A stretch of 64,000 bases of DNA, taken from the NCBI RefSeq assembly GCF_001750105.1, contig NZ_CP014143.1, forward strand, positions 1 to 64,000. Reading direction: 5' to 3'. The DNA is from Microbulbifer aggregans. GTDB taxonomy: Bacteria > Pseudomonadota > Gammaproteobacteria > Pseudomonadales > Cellvibrionaceae. A program made the position numbers and the translations under genes. The notes under the pieces are model-generated. The model had not been told where the DNA came from. It saw only the letters and a list, made by a program, of their open reading frames with translations, and searched no databases. Position 1 is the stretch's first letter; each line of letters opens with the position of its first letter. Shown here piece by piece: positions 20,572 to 30,603 of the stretch.

Positions 20572-22023
20572 ATGGAATGGGAAATCGTTATCGGGCTGGA
20601 AGTGCACGTACAGCTCTCCACCCAGTCAAAGCTATTCTCCGGTGCCAGCACCCGCTTCGGCGCAGCCCCCAACACCCAGGCCTGCGCCATCGACCTGGCC
20701 ATGCCAGGCACCCTTCCGGTGCCGAACGAGGAGGCGTTCCGTTACGCCGTCATGTTCGGCCTGGCCATGAACGCGGAGATCGGCAAGCGCTCGGTCTTCG
20801 AGCGCAAGAATTATTTCTACCCGGATCTGCCCAAAGGCTACCAGACCACCCAGCTGGCAGAGCCCATTGTCGGCTCCGGGGAAATCGAAATTCATCTCGA
20901 GGATGGCAGCAGCAAGAAAGTGCGTCTGCACCACGCTCACCTCGAAGAGGACGCCGGCAAGTCGCTACACGAAGACTTTCACGGCATGTCCGGCATCGAC
21001 CTGAACCGGGCCGGTACGCCGCTGATCGAGATCGTCTCCGAGCCAGACATGCGCAGTGCCGCCGAAGCAGTGGCCTACCTGAGGAAAGTTCACAGCATCG
21101 TCACCTACCTGGGCATTTCCGATGGCGACATGTCCCAGGGATCCATGCGCTGCGATGCCAACGTATCGGTGCGACTGAAAGGTGAAGAGGAACTCGGCAC
21201 CCGCACCGAACTGAAGAACATCAATTCATTCCGCTTCGTCGAACGAGCCATCAAGATAGAGGCACAACGTCAGATCGACCTGATCGAGGACGGTGGCCAG
21301 GTGGTCCAGGAGACCCGCCTGTACGATGCCGACAAGAACGAGACACGCTCGATGCGCAGCAAGGAAGTGGCCAATGATTACCGCTACTTCCCCTGCCCCG
21401 ACCTGCTGCCAGTGGAGCTCGACGACGACTATATCGAGGCCATCCGCAAGCAACTGCCAGAACTACCGGACGCAAAGAGCGCGCGCTTTGCCAGCGAATA
21501 TGGTCTGTCCGCCTACGATGCCGACCTGTTGACCCAGGAACGCGCCAGCGCAGAATTCTTCGAAGCCGCAGCAGGACAGTGCGGCCAGCCGAAGCTGGTG
21601 GCTAACTGGATGATGGGCGAGCTCGCGGCTCTGCTGAATCGCGAGGAAATTGGCATCGAGCAGTCGCCGGTCAGTGCTGCACAACTGGCGGGCCTCATCG
21701 AGCGCATCGTCGACAACACCATTTCCAGTAAGATCGCCAAGCAGGTTTTCGAAGCCATCGCCAATGGCGAGGGGGACGCCGATACGGTGATCGAAAAGCG
21801 GGGACTGAAACAGGTATCGGACACTGGCGCCATCGAACAGATGGTGGACGAGGTGATCGCCAATAGTGCGGCCCAAGTGGAAAATTACCGCAATGCAGAC
21901 GAAGCCAAGCGACCAAAGATGATGGGGTATTTCGTTGGCCAGATCATGAAGGCATCGAAGGGCCAGGCCAACCCGCAGGTCATCAACAAAATTCTCAAGG
22001 AAAAACTGGACGCGCTGCTCTGA
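20572..22023 (+). CDS. gatB: aspartyl/glutamyl-tRNA amidotransferase subunit B
   Basis: GatB is the kinase/transamidase subunit that activates the misacylated tRNA. The 483-residue protein starts [20 protein letters not shown] and has the cradle signature [17 protein letters not shown], the [14 protein letters not shown] block, and the C-terminal helical/tail domain for tRNA ([15 protein letters not shown]). The upstream in-frame start inside gatA is not family-like; the ATG at 20572 follows gatA by 11 bases. Confidence 0.97.
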   Translation: MEWEIVIGLEVHVQLSTQSKLFSGASTRFGAAPNTQACAIDLAMPGTLPVPNEEAFRYAVMFGLAMNAEIGKRSVFERKNYFYPDLPKGYQTTQLAEPIVGSGEIEIHLEDGSSKKVRLHHAHLEEDAGKSLHEDFHGMSGIDLNRAGTPLIEIVSEPDMRSAAEAVAYLRKVHSIVTYLGISDGDMSQGSMRCDANVSVRLKGEEELGTRTELKNINSFRFVERAIKIEAQRQIDLIEDGGQVVQETRLYDADKNETRSMRSKEVANDYRYFPCPDLLPVELDDDYIEAIRKQLPELPDAKSARFASEYGLSAYDADLLTQERASAEFFEAAAGQCGQPKLVANWMMGELAALLNREEIGIEQSPVSAAQLAGLIERIVDNTISSKIAKQVFEAIANGEGDADTVIEKRGLKQVSDTGAIEQMVDEVIANSAAQVENYRNADEAKRPKMMGYFVGQIMKASKGQANPQVINKILKEKLDALL

Positions 22024-22061
22024 TCGCAGTGCCCGGGAAGACGCACCGCAAGGAGTCAGTT

Positions 22062-22361
22062 TTGAGTCTCAAAAAAGACAAGCAGAAAGTCCTCGGAGAA
22101 ACCTTCGACAAGGATCGCATCGCCGGCTTCCTGGTCGGGGAGGCTCCCGAGGGACTGGATCGTGATTTCTACCTGCTGGAGCGCGCCTACCGGGGTATGA
22201 AAGCCGAGGATTTCGCCACCTTCGTGCAGCTATTCCTGGTTCAGGGAGGGGATCTCAATGCAAGCAACAGCGAGGGCCAAACCCTGCTGGCCCGGATCAG
22301 TGAACACCGGCAGAGCAGCGACTATGCCGATATTCTGCGCGCCGCTGGCGCCGAGACCTGA
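22062..22361 (+). CDS. PA4642-family small protein, function unknown
   Basis: This 99-residue acidic protein resembles the uncharacterised PA4642 family of Pseudomonas. It starts LSLKKDKQKVLGETFDKDRIAGFLVGEAP and ends ARISEHRQSSDYADILRAAG. An ankyrin-like flavour is seen in GGDLNASNSEGQTLL, but there is no full repeat. I chose the TTG at 22062 because AGGAG lies 6 bases upstream and the preceding residues look untranslated. It sits 38 bases after gatB and may be co-transcribed with it; no function is known. Confidence 0.78.
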   Translation: MSLKKDKQKVLGETFDKDRIAGFLVGEAPEGLDRDFYLLERAYRGMKAEDFATFVQLFLVQGGDLNASNSEGQTLLARISEHRQSSDYADILRAAGAET

Positions 22362-22391
22362 ATAGCCAGCAGCCCAGCAACTGCAGAGGAT

Positions 22392-23237
22392 ATGTCCATG
22401 ACATCCAACCCGACCCACGGTCTCGATGCACTGGTTAGCGGCGCCCGTCTGCTAACCCGCAAGGAGCTGCGTCCGTTTATCATCGTACCGCTGCTGATCA
22501 ACCTGGTGCTCTTTATCGGGCTGACGGCGTTGATGCTGTCCCAGATCAGCGGGCTGGCTGACTATCTCAGCAGTCTGCTCTCCCATACCCCGGTCAACAC
22601 CGAAAACATGTCCTGGTGGCGGGCCATCATGGCCAAGGGCGCTGCCTGGGCTGCCGACGCCTTCCAGTGGCTGGCCTGGCTGATAGCGATCGCGGTTGTG
22701 CTGCTTTTCCTGTTTGTTTACGGCTACGCGTTCGGCATCATCACCAATATCATTGCCGCACCGTTCAATGGTTTCCTGGCCGAGAAGGTCGAGGAGCTCC
22801 TCACAGGACATGCGCCCCCTTCCGAGCCAATACACTCCATGATATGGCGTACGGTCGGCCGGGAGCTGCGCAAGCTGATGTATTTCCTTGGCTGGGGAAT
22901 CGTCATCTTGGTCATCGCCATGCTGACCAGCTGGACCGTATTCATTCCAGCTGTGCTTGGCGGACTCTGGGGCGCATGGTGCATGGCCATCCAGTATGTG
23001 GACTACCCGCTCGACAATCACCAGCGCCCATTTTCAGAATTGAAGAACGTACTGCGCCGACGCAAATTCACCTCGCTGGGCTTTGGCGGGGCAGTCATGC
23101 TGGCGAAGATGGTCCCTGTACTGAATATCTTCGTAATGCCGGCAGCCGTAGCGGGCGGTACGGTACTTTGGGTAGAGCGCCTGCGTAAAGAAGGCGACCC
23201 CGGCGCAGGGCTGCCTTCCAGGCAAGAACTACAGTGA
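22392..23237 (+). CDS. cysZ: CysZ-family sulfate transporter (EI24 domain)
   Basis: CysZ proteins are inner-membrane sulfate transporters that feed cysteine synthesis. The 281-residue protein has four hydrophobic regions (about 30-55, 85-120, 155-190, 220-250) and family blocks GARLLTRKELRPFIIVPLLIN, IAAPFNGFLAEKVEE and YPLDNHQRPFSELKNVLRRR. A second ATG two codons in (22398) is an equal alternative start. A strong terminator follows the stop. Confidence 0.88.
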   Translation: MSMTSNPTHGLDALVSGARLLTRKELRPFIIVPLLINLVLFIGLTALMLSQISGLADYLSSLLSHTPVNTENMSWWRAIMAKGAAWAADAFQWLAWLIAIAVVLLFLFVYGYAFGIITNIIAAPFNGFLAEKVEELLTGHAPPSEPIHSMIWRTVGRELRKLMYFLGWGIVILVIAMLTSWTVFIPAVLGGLWGAWCMAIQYVDYPLDNHQRPFSELKNVLRRRKFTSLGFGGAVMLAKMVPVLNIFVMPAAVAGGTVLWVERLRKEGDPGAGLPSRQELQ

Positions 23238-23242
23238 TGAGG

Positions 23243-23268
23243 AACGCGGGCCCTGCCCGCGTTTTTTT
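23243..23268 (+). terminator. intrinsic terminator of cysZ
   Basis: CGCGGGC and GCCCGCG pair around a 2-base loop region and are followed by seven T. It lies 6 bases after the cysZ stop. Confidence 0.9.
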
Positions 23269-23320
23269 ATGGCGAGGGCCTACATCGATCCCTTTACCGA
23301 TACTCGCTGATCCAGGGCTG

Positions 23321-25330
23321 TCAGCCGGACGGCAACCGGTCGAGAAGAACCGGCACCAGCTGTTCCGACCCGAAAGTACTCAGGTGATCATCGTCCCGGT
23401 AAAGCGGGGTGCCATCCGCCTGAATCTGGCAGCGGGGACGACAGAGGTCCGGCACCAGGCTCTCGCGCTGAGCCTGAAACTCCTCCACCAACACATCAAA
23501 AATGGCGTTAGTCCGCTGGTTGCGGGCCTCCACTTCCTCCCGCGTTGGGGCAGCCTGTAGTTGCGCACCCGCAAACTCGGCGCTGACAATGGCCATTGGC
23601 ACCGAGAAAGCGAGCTCGGGAGTACTTTCCACGATCAAAACCTCACGCCCCGTTGCGCGTATCCGCGACACGGTTTCGGCGAGGCCCTTTGCCACCAGCT
23701 CTGCGTTGCCTCGATCCTGATCCATGGCAGCGTTTGCACTGACACTTGCCGCATCGCCAGCCAGTCCCATGACGGCAGGCGGACCACTTTCACCGGGCGA
23801 ACGGCTGCCTTCCACCACCAGAGCCCAGCGGGCTACCAGAATCACCGTGCCGATATCCTCGCGGCTTTCGAGCATCTCGATCACCTGCGCGTTGAAGCTA
23901 TCGCAATCCTGCGCTGGCCCCATTTCCACCCGCACCACTCCCAAAAGCGGTGCACAGGCAGACTTCACAGCGGCCACACCCCGGTGCCCCCGATCCTGCA
24001 GCCAGAGCTGGTATCCCGGCAGGAACGCACCGGCATGGGAATCCCCCCACAGCAGGTAATCCGGACTGTTGTTTTCACCACTGGCAGTGCCGAATTCGCA
24101 CAGCCCGTCCGCAGGCAGCCGCCCCATGCAACGGCGCTCTTCAGGAGCGCGCTCGATGGCATCGCGGTAAGAGGCGAAGAGATCATCCGGCAAACGGCTC
24201 GGCACCCCCTTGTTCACATTGATCGCCAGCGAAACTGCGACTATCAGCGTAGCCATTGCGCCGCACGTCCGCACAAGGTTGCGACGTGACATACCAACAG
24301 GAAACGGCAGCCTGAAAGGTGCCTCTACAAAACGCCAACTGAGCCAGGCGAGCAAGAGAGAAAGGACAATGGCCTGCACGGCAAGCAAGAGCGGAAGCTC
24401 GGCAGTACCGTGCAACAGGCGGAACAGCACCAGTACCGGCCAGTGCCACAGGTACAGTGAGTAAGAAATCAGTCCGACAAAGACGAATGGCGACCAGGCG
24501 ATCATTCGGCCGGTCAAGGTCGCCCCCTGCCCCCCGGCCCAGATCAATGCTGCAGCACCGACGCAGGGCAACAGCGCGGCCAGCCCCGGAAAGGGGGTGG
24601 CAGAATCATAGAGCAATACCGCGGCGAGGATCATCAGCAACCCGGAGGCGGCCGCCAATTCCGCCTGCCAGCGCTGACGGGCTGCAGGCAGGGCGCCCAG
24701 TGCGATCAGTGCTCCCACCCCCAACTCCCATACCCGGGTCGGGCTAAAAAAGTAGTTGGCCAAAGGCTGGGCCTTCGTAGCCCATATCGAGAACAACAGG
24801 GAAAGGAAGGACAGGCATCCAACACCGAATAGCAGGGAACGCCGGCCGCGGGCCGCCAACAGACAGAGCAGCAACGGAAAGCCGAGGTAAAACTGTTCTT
24901 CAACTGACAGCGACCAGGTATGCAGTAGTGGTTGCCACTCGGCGTCTGCCCCGAAATAGTCGCCGGTGCTCTGCCAGAACCAGAAGTTGGAGACAAAGAG
25001 CATGGCCGCCAGCACCGACTGCGCCAGCTCCTTGAAGGGCTCGGGGGGCAATACAAACCAACCCGTACCAATGCAGGCGATAACGACCGCAAACAGTGCG
25101 GGCAGGATGCGCCGCGCCCGGCGCTCATAAAAGCTTGCCAGGGAAAAGCGGCTCTCGCCGATTTCCCGCATCAGGATGCCGGTGATCAGAAATCCTGAGA
25201 TAACAAAAAAAACATCCACACCGACGAACCCGCCGGAGAATCCCGGCAAACCCGCATGTGCAAAGAGAACCGGCAAAACCGCAAAAGCACGTAATCCATC
25301 GATATCGCGACGGTAAGTAAGACTACTCAA
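23321..25330 (-). CDS. OafA-type O-acyltransferase with C-terminal SGNH domain
   Basis: This 669-residue protein is a membrane acyltransferase-3 (OafA/YrhL) fused to a periplasmic SGNH hydrolase-like domain, an architecture that O-acetylates lipopolysaccharide, exopolysaccharide or other glycans. The N-terminus has YRRDIDGLRAFAVLPVLFAHAG with the expected catalytic His, about ten membrane segments to residue 360, and SLSVEEQFYLGFPLL. The SGNH part shows LLWGDSHAGAF (block I) and DDDHLSTFGSEQL (block V). The start is a TTG without a clear ribosome-binding site. The next gene on the same strand encodes a sulfotransferase-like protein, suggesting a glycan-decoration role, but no polysaccharide cluster is nearby. 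Confidence 0.88.
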   Translation of the reverse strand: MSSLTYRRDIDGLRAFAVLPVLFAHAGLPGFSGGFVGVDVFFVISGFLITGILMREIGESRFSLASFYERRARRILPALFAVVIACIGTGWFVLPPEPFKELAQSVLAAMLFVSNFWFWQSTGDYFGADAEWQPLLHTWSLSVEEQFYLGFPLLLCLLAARGRRSLLFGVGCLSFLSLLFSIWATKAQPLANYFFSPTRVWELGVGALIALGALPAARQRWQAELAAASGLLMILAAVLLYDSATPFPGLAALLPCVGAAALIWAGGQGATLTGRMIAWSPFVFVGLISYSLYLWHWPVLVLFRLLHGTAELPLLLAVQAIVLSLLLAWLSWRFVEAPFRLPFPVGMSRRNLVRTCGAMATLIVAVSLAINVNKGVPSRLPDDLFASYRDAIERAPEERRCMGRLPADGLCEFGTASGENNSPDYLLWGDSHAGAFLPGYQLWLQDRGHRGVAAVKSACAPLLGVVRVEMGPAQDCDSFNAQVIEMLESREDIGTVILVARWALVVEGSRSPGESGPPAVMGLAGDAASVSANAAMDQDRGNAELVAKGLAETVSRIRATGREVLIVESTPELAFSVPMAIVSAEFAGAQLQAAPTREEVEARNQRTNAIFDVLVEEFQAQRESLVPDLCRPRCQIQADGTPLYRDDDHLSTFGSEQLVPVLLDRLPSG

Positions 25331-25483
25331 AGGAGATAACCAGAGACTAACTGTTTACTTTAAATCAGATTTTTAACAGACCAATCCCTGGCGCGCCGGC
25401 CTATACGAAACTTCGCAACCACTATCACTGCGCATTTCCGACTCGATCCCCGAACCGGACATTCCTTCGAAAGGTAGACCGAA

Positions 25484-26632
25484 CTAGCGTCCGTGGCGTT
25501 TGCGCTGTCGCAGCCGTGCCCACCAGTTTTTGCCTTCAGGGGTCACTGCGGCAGTCTCACCGAGGCATTGCCTCAATGACAGAATCTGCTGTCCCTCAAC
25601 CGATTCCGGCCCGACAGCTTCACTGAGCCGGTCTAGAGGCTCGATCAACAGGGCATCTCTCAGCGCATATGGCTCACGCAAGCCGGCCCGGAAAAAATCA
25701 GCTGACCACTCCGCGATGTCTGCGAACTCCAGTTGATCATTACCGACTTCCGGGTAACTGCTGAAGTCATCGCTAAAGGCCTGGCCCGAGGGGTGGGGCA
25801 GAAACAGACGGTTCAGCTCACGATTGCTAACGCTAAATTGCTGAAAAAATTCCACCGCTGTGTTCCGGGCGGGTACCAGCCGGGTCTCACCCTTCTGCAT
25901 CAACGGCTTGAGCTTATTGAGCTGTCGCGGATCGAGGCCCAGCCCAATAAGCCGGTGACTGAGCAGAAACTCCTTGCGGGAAACACACTCGTTGATTCGG
26001 CAGGGTTCCAGCTCGGCCTTTAATCCCAGCAGGGATGTGAAATCCGAGACGATGTCTCCCCCCTTCAGGTCTGCCGCGTTGAAGCGACGAACCCGCAATG
26101 CCTCTTCACCGAAGCTTTCTGACCAGAGCTGCAGCTTGGCGCAGTAGTCGTAATAGGTTCTGACGCTGTCCGTCAGCGAGGGGAAGGCCCCGGGTGCATG
26201 GCCGAGCAACTTGCTGGAGGAGCTACGGTCCCGTTCACAGCCTCTGGCCGCCTGCTGCTTGAAAGAAATGGCCTGGCGATCCTGGCGGCGCAGGTAAACA
26301 ATCACAACGGTGTGATCGAAGTACTGCCGGCAGATCCGCCGGACCGCCTCAACCTGCCCGGCCTCATGTAGAAAAGACAGGTGTTCGGCAGAGACGATAA
26401 CCCGATCCGAGCGGCTGGAACCCAGCAATTCTGTAAATCGGTCATTCAACGCGTAGGAAACCCGACCATCGGACTTCCGAACGTCGATCGCTCCAGAGGA
26501 ATTGCCCTTCTTGCCAAGGGAAGCGAATTCGAAGCCCTCAGCCAGCAACTGGTCCCCGGCACGACTCAATGCCAACTGCAGGGAGGTCGATCCGGTCTTG
26601 TGAAAGCCGATGTGGAGGAAAAGCGTACGCAT
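25484..26632 (-). CDS. sulfotransferase-like protein
   Basis: The 382-residue product begins MRTLFLHIGFHKTGSTSLQ, the 5'-phosphosulfate (PAPS) loop of sulfotransferases. VVIVYLRRQDRQAISF (about 107-122) matches the 3'-phosphate-binding motif, which usually reads RxPxxxxxS, with a conserved Ser. The middle and C-terminal parts are not recognisable, so the acceptor (glycan, lipid or small molecule) is unknown. It lies 153 bases upstream of the acyltransferase on the same strand, so both may modify a cell-surface glycan. Confidence 0.72.
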   Translation of the reverse strand: MRTLFLHIGFHKTGSTSLQLALSRAGDQLLAEGFEFASLGKKGNSSGAIDVRKSDGRVSYALNDRFTELLGSSRSDRVIVSAEHLSFLHEAGQVEAVRRICRQYFDHTVVIVYLRRQDRQAISFKQQAARGCERDRSSSSKLLGHAPGAFPSLTDSVRTYYDYCAKLQLWSESFGEEALRVRRFNAADLKGGDIVSDFTSLLGLKAELEPCRINECVSRKEFLLSHRLIGLGLDPRQLNKLKPLMQKGETRLVPARNTAVEFFQQFSVSNRELNRLFLPHPSGQAFSDDFSSYPEVGNDQLEFADIAEWSADFFRAGLREPYALRDALLIEPLDRLSEAVGPESVEGQQILSLRQCLGETAAVTPEGKNWWARLRQRKRHGR

Positions 26633-26691
26633 GGAATCGAGAACAGGTTGTTATCCGGGGCAGGCCATCGTTCCATGATACCCGGCCAAAC

Positions 26692-26718
26692 AAAAAAAAC
26701 GCGGGCACAGCCCGCGTT
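26692..26718 (-). terminator. intrinsic terminator of the DEAD-box helicase gene
   Basis: ACGCGGG and CCCGCGT pair around a 5-base loop; on the - strand the stem is followed by eight T. It begins just past the helicase stop codon. Confidence 0.88.
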
Positions 26719-26723
26719 TTCCG

Positions 26724-28283
26724 TCAGCGGCGAGGCCGGCGACCACCGCCACCTCCACCGCCACCACGACGACCTCCCCGGCCGTCATCACTGCGCTTGA
26801 CCTTGACCTTGGGCGGTTCCGCCAGCAGGTCTTCCGGGGGCTGCTCGCACTTGAGTTTCTGACCCAGCAGCGCCTCGATTGGTTCCAGTCGCATGGCATC
26901 GTCTTCACAGGCAAAGCTGATCGAGGTTCCGGTCTTGCCAGCGCGGCCAGTACGGCCGATACGATGCACGTAATCCTCCGGCTCCTCCGGCAGGGTGAAG
27001 TTCACCACGTGGCTGATGCCGTCGATATGGATACCGCGGCCCGCAACATCGGTAGCCACCAGTACCTTCGACTTGCCGGTCTTGAAATCCTCGAGGGTGC
27101 GTACACGCTTGTTCTGCGCAATCTCACCGGAGAGGAGGCCGGCGGAGATACCGTGGGCCAGCAGGTGCTCGTGCAACCGGCGGCACTGGTCACGGCGGTT
27201 GGCAAACACGATCAGGCTGTCCACCTCGTCGCGCTGGAGAATGTTGTAAAGCAGCGTGTATTTCTCATCGCTCGCCGCCAGGTAAACGTGCTGCTCAACG
27301 GAGTCAGTGGCCACACGCTCGGGCTCAATCTCCACGATCACCGGCTCGTCGGTCCACTGCTCTACCAGGGAATCCACCTCCGGCGTGAAAGTGGCAGAGA
27401 AGAACATGGTCTGGCGGTGGCTCTTGCGCGGGGTCTGGCGCACGATGCGGCGAACCTGGGGGATAAAGCCCATGTCCAGCATCCGGTCAGCCTCGTCGAT
27501 GACCAGGATCTCCACTTGATCCAGATAGCAGTCCCGATTGCCGGCAAAGTCCAGCAGGCGACCCGGTGTGGCCACCAGGATATCCACGAACCGCTCATTC
27601 AGATTGCGCTGCTGCTTGGCGTAGTCCATACCACCAACCAGGGTGTGGATCTCCAGGTCCGTATATTTGCACAGCGCCTTGGCGTCGTCGGCAATCTGCA
27701 TCACCAGTTCACGGGTCGGGGCGATGACCAGCGCGCGGGCCTCTCCCGCATATCGCTCACCCTCGATCGGGTGTTTCAGCAGGTCGTCGATGATGGTGAC
27801 CAGGAATGCCGCCGTCTTGCCAGTACCGGTCTGGGCCTTGCCCACCAGGTCGTGACCATTGAGGGTATGAGGCAGGGACTGGCCCTGAATGGGGGAGGCA
27901 TACTGGAACCCCAGGTCCTGGATCGCGTGCATCAGCTCATCCGGCAGGCCGAGGTCGTGGAAACGTACCTTGCCTTCCTGTTCCGGCACGGGGAAATCTG
28001 CCAGCGACCAGGGCTTGCTGTCACCACCGCCCTTGCGGCCACCGCGGCGCTCGCGGGATTTCTCGCCAGACTTGCGGGACTTTTCAGATTTCTGCTGCTT
28101 GCCTGCATTTGGCGCCTTGTCCCCGCCGCGTGGGCCCTTGCCCGAGCGCTTCTTCTCCTCGCCGGCCCGACCGCCCGCGGCCCGAGCACGCTGCTCGTCA
28201 CGGCCCTCGTTTTTTGCTGCGGACTCGGTAGTCTTGCGCTCTTCTGGCGCCGAGGATGAACGGCGAAACAACTTTCCTATCAA
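26724..28283 (-). CDS. rhlB: DEAD-box RNA helicase, RhlB-like
   Basis: This is an ATP-dependent RNA helicase, most like the Pseudomonas RhlB group; such enzymes assist RNA decay and ribosome assembly. The 519-residue protein has a low-complexity basic N-terminal extension (1-105, Lys/Arg/Gly-rich), then Q-motif ([13 protein letters not shown]), motif I AQTGTGKT, motif II DEAD, motif III SAT, and motif [12 protein letters not shown]. The C-terminus ends in a Gly/Arg tail ([10 protein letters not shown]). Start is TTG with a weak binding site. The paralogue assignment within the DEAD-box family is tentative. Confidence 0.85.
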   Translation of the reverse strand: MIGKLFRRSSSAPEERKTTESAAKNEGRDEQRARAAGGRAGEEKKRSGKGPRGGDKAPNAGKQQKSEKSRKSGEKSRERRGGRKGGGDSKPWSLADFPVPEQEGKVRFHDLGLPDELMHAIQDLGFQYASPIQGQSLPHTLNGHDLVGKAQTGTGKTAAFLVTIIDDLLKHPIEGERYAGEARALVIAPTRELVMQIADDAKALCKYTDLEIHTLVGGMDYAKQQRNLNERFVDILVATPGRLLDFAGNRDCYLDQVEILVIDEADRMLDMGFIPQVRRIVRQTPRKSHRQTMFFSATFTPEVDSLVEQWTDEPVIVEIEPERVATDSVEQHVYLAASDEKYTLLYNILQRDEVDSLIVFANRRDQCRRLHEHLLAHGISAGLLSGEIAQNKRVRTLEDFKTGKSKVLVATDVAGRGIHIDGISHVVNFTLPEEPEDYVHRIGRTGRAGKTGTSISFACEDDAMRLEPIEALLGQKLKCEQPPEDLLAEPPKVKVKRSDDGRGGRRGGGGGGGGRRPRR

Positions 28284-28328
28284 GAGTAATACTCGCTTAG
28301 ATGGTCAAATAATCGGCGAGTATATCAT

Positions 28329-28976
28329 CTATATGCCTTGACTACTGCAATTGCCGCTAGCGCGCCTGGCCGCCCGGCACAACCAGTGATCCAGGCTCAC
28401 CCAGCGCCCACCCCCCGAGCACAGCAATGCCAGTAACATGACAAAATACGTGGCGGTAAACTCGACACCGTTTTTCAGCACCGTGAAACTGCCCGCCTCG
28501 GTCAACCATTCGTAGTTGCCGTGAGCCTGCAACAGCTCTCGGGCCTTGTCTCTGCGCACCACAGCTTCCTCGATGAGGTCTTCGCGCCACTCCCAGGGCA
28601 TGGTCAGGGTCTGCTCTGGGAGTGCATGCCAGCCGTATTCCCAATGCGCAGTCACTGCAGCCACCGCCATCACAAACATCAGGGGGACGGCAACCAGTCG
28701 CACCCCCAGGCCAACCAGCAGGGCTACACCACCGAGCAGCTCCGTCAGTCCCGCCAGCCAGGCCATCAGGTAGGGAGCCGGGAGCCCCAACCCCCAGTCC
28801 GGGCTGCCAAACCAGGTGGCCACTTCTTCGATGCTGCCCAGCTTGTTCATGCCGGCGAGGATCAGAATGGGCGCGAGGAAGAGGCGCAGAGCCAGGGGAC
28901 CCAACCAGTCGAAGCGCCCCACTAGCCGCAGGAATACCCGATAAAACGCATTGATGCCGCGCAATGCCTTATTCAT
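28329..28976 (-). CDS. DoxX family membrane protein
   Basis: The 215-residue protein matches DoxX-like membrane proteins. It has four hydrophobic segments and the block LAPILILAGMNKLGSIEEVATWFGSP followed by LAGLTELLGGVALLVGLGVRL. Members have been linked to redox homeostasis or thiosulfate oxidation, but function varies. A 70-residue insertion (about 115-170) between segments 3 and 4 resembles that of related gammaproteobacterial proteins that carry an HAN-like loop. It lies 45 bases upstream of rhlB on the same strand. Confidence 0.82.
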   Translation of the reverse strand: MNKALRGINAFYRVFLRLVGRFDWLGPLALRLFLAPILILAGMNKLGSIEEVATWFGSPDWGLGLPAPYLMAWLAGLTELLGGVALLVGLGVRLVAVPLMFVMAVAAVTAHWEYGWHALPEQTLTMPWEWREDLIEEAVVRRDKARELLQAHGNYEWLTEAGSFTVLKNGVEFTATYFVMLLALLCSGGGRWVSLDHWLCRAARRASGNCSSQGI

Positions 28977-29086
28977 AATTCAGCCTCTTTTTCAGCTTAC
29001 CGTGCGCCAAGTGGTGCATTAGTCGGTTCAGCGACCGGCCTCTTTCACCAGCCCCATTCACGGAACCATAGCCCCGGCGCAGCACC

Positions 29087-30451
29087 ATGTTCAGGATCTA
29101 CCCTCGCGCTTCCACCACCGAACTGCGACATCTGGCACACCTGGGCGGCCCCCTCGTGGTCAGTAACCTGGCGGTGGTCAGCATGGGCGTCACGGATACG
29201 CTGGTAGCGGGGCGCGCGGGGGAGGTGGACCTGGCCGGACTGGCGCTCGGATCCAGCATCTGGGCGGTCTGCGCCGTGACCTTGATTGGGTTGCTGGCTG
29301 CGGTCTCGCCACTGGTCGCCCACCTACGCGGTGCCCGGGATGAAGCCGGCTGTGCACGGCAACTCCAGCAGGCCCAATGGATTGCACTGATCGGCGGCCT
29401 GATAGTCGTCGCGCTGCTGCTGGCCGCGCCCTGGTGGGGGCAGTGGATCGATACCGAGGAACCGGTGCGCCAGGTGATGCAGCAGTACCTGCTGGCACTG
29501 GCCACGGGCACACTGCCGTTCGCACTGGGAACAGCCCTGCGGGGCTATTGCGAGGGCATGGGCCAGGTACGGCCGGTGATGCGGATCTATCTGGCGGCCG
29601 CGGTCCTCAACATTCCACTGGATATCATCATGGTCTTCGGCGCCGGACCGATTCCCGCCATGGGTGGTGCCGGCTGCGGTTGGGCCACCAGCCTGGTCAG
29701 CTGGTGTATTGCCATTGCCCTCTTCTGGCATGCAGGCCGCGATCCAGCCTACAGGAAACTCAAGCTGCAGCTGCTACCGCCCAGACCACACTGGCCGACC
29801 CAGCGCCACCTGCTGGCCGTGGGCCTGCCCATCTGCATCGGTGCGGCCAGCGAGGTGACCTTTTTTGCCAGCCTGACAATTCTGCTGGCCCCCTATGGGG
29901 CCACCATCGTCGCCGCTCACCAGATCGGCATGAATGTGGGCACCATCTTTTACCTGGTGGCACTGGCACTGGCCCAGGCACTGAGCATCCGCACGGCGCA
30001 ACTGTTGGGCCAGCAGCGCCCCAGACGAGCGCGCTTCGCCAGCATCGTGGGTGTCGGCAGCGGCCTGCTCTATGCGGCTGCCACCGGCGTATTGCTGATC
30101 GCGCTGCGCTACCTATTCGTCATGGCTTACACCAGTAACACAGACATCATTGCCATCGCCACCAATCTGCTGCTGCTGTGCGCGGCCTTCCAGATCGTGG
30201 ACGTGGCCCAGGCCATGGCCTGGGGCGCGCTGCGGGGATACAAGGACACCCGGGTGCCGATGTACATGCAGATTTTTTCCTACTGGCTGGTGGGGCTCAC
30301 CAGCGCCTACTGGCTGGGGGAACACCTGTGGGGAGTGTACGGCTACTGGACCGGGATCTGTATTGGCCTTGGCGTCGCCTGCATCCTGCTGGGGCTGCGC
30401 CTGCGACGCACCAGCGCTATCGCGATTGGCGCTGTGGGAACAACAAAATGA
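29087..30451 (+). CDS. MATE family multidrug/Na+ exporter (NorM-like)
   Basis: This 454-residue transporter belongs to the MATE family, which exports cationic drugs and metabolites in exchange for Na+ or H+. It has twelve hydrophobic segments and typical blocks: LGGPLVVSNLAVVSMGVTDTLVAGRAG at the N-terminus, the LRGYCEGMGQVRPVM loop and AMAWGALRGYKDTRVPM in the C half. It is divergent from doxX and precedes the AstE-like gene by about 150 bases. Confidence 0.92.
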   Translation: MFRIYPRASTTELRHLAHLGGPLVVSNLAVVSMGVTDTLVAGRAGEVDLAGLALGSSIWAVCAVTLIGLLAAVSPLVAHLRGARDEAGCARQLQQAQWIALIGGLIVVALLLAAPWWGQWIDTEEPVRQVMQQYLLALATGTLPFALGTALRGYCEGMGQVRPVMRIYLAAAVLNIPLDIIMVFGAGPIPAMGGAGCGWATSLVSWCIAIALFWHAGRDPAYRKLKLQLLPPRPHWPTQRHLLAVGLPICIGAASEVTFFASLTILLAPYGATIVAAHQIGMNVGTIFYLVALALAQALSIRTAQLLGQQRPRRARFASIVGVGSGLLYAAATGVLLIALRYLFVMAYTSNTDIIAIATNLLLLCAAFQIVDVAQAMAWGALRGYKDTRVPMYMQIFSYWLVGLTSAYWLGEHLWGVYGYWTGICIGLGVACILLGLRLRRTSAIAIGAVGTTK

Positions 30452-30603
30452 CTGAGTGCTGCCCCACAGTTTCACTAGTCTGTCACCGGACTGGGGAACG
30501 CTTTCGCTATACTCGCGCTCCAACCGTCAGCCGGTGTGCAAAATAGCGCCCGTACACCAACCGCGGCTTTGCCGACCGAGCAACAACGAACTGGAGTTAT
30601 TCA

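Noticed and set aside
26964..28259. 431-codon + strand open frame across the DEAD-box gene
   Set aside because: It is an antisense shadow; the helicase motifs are on the - strand.
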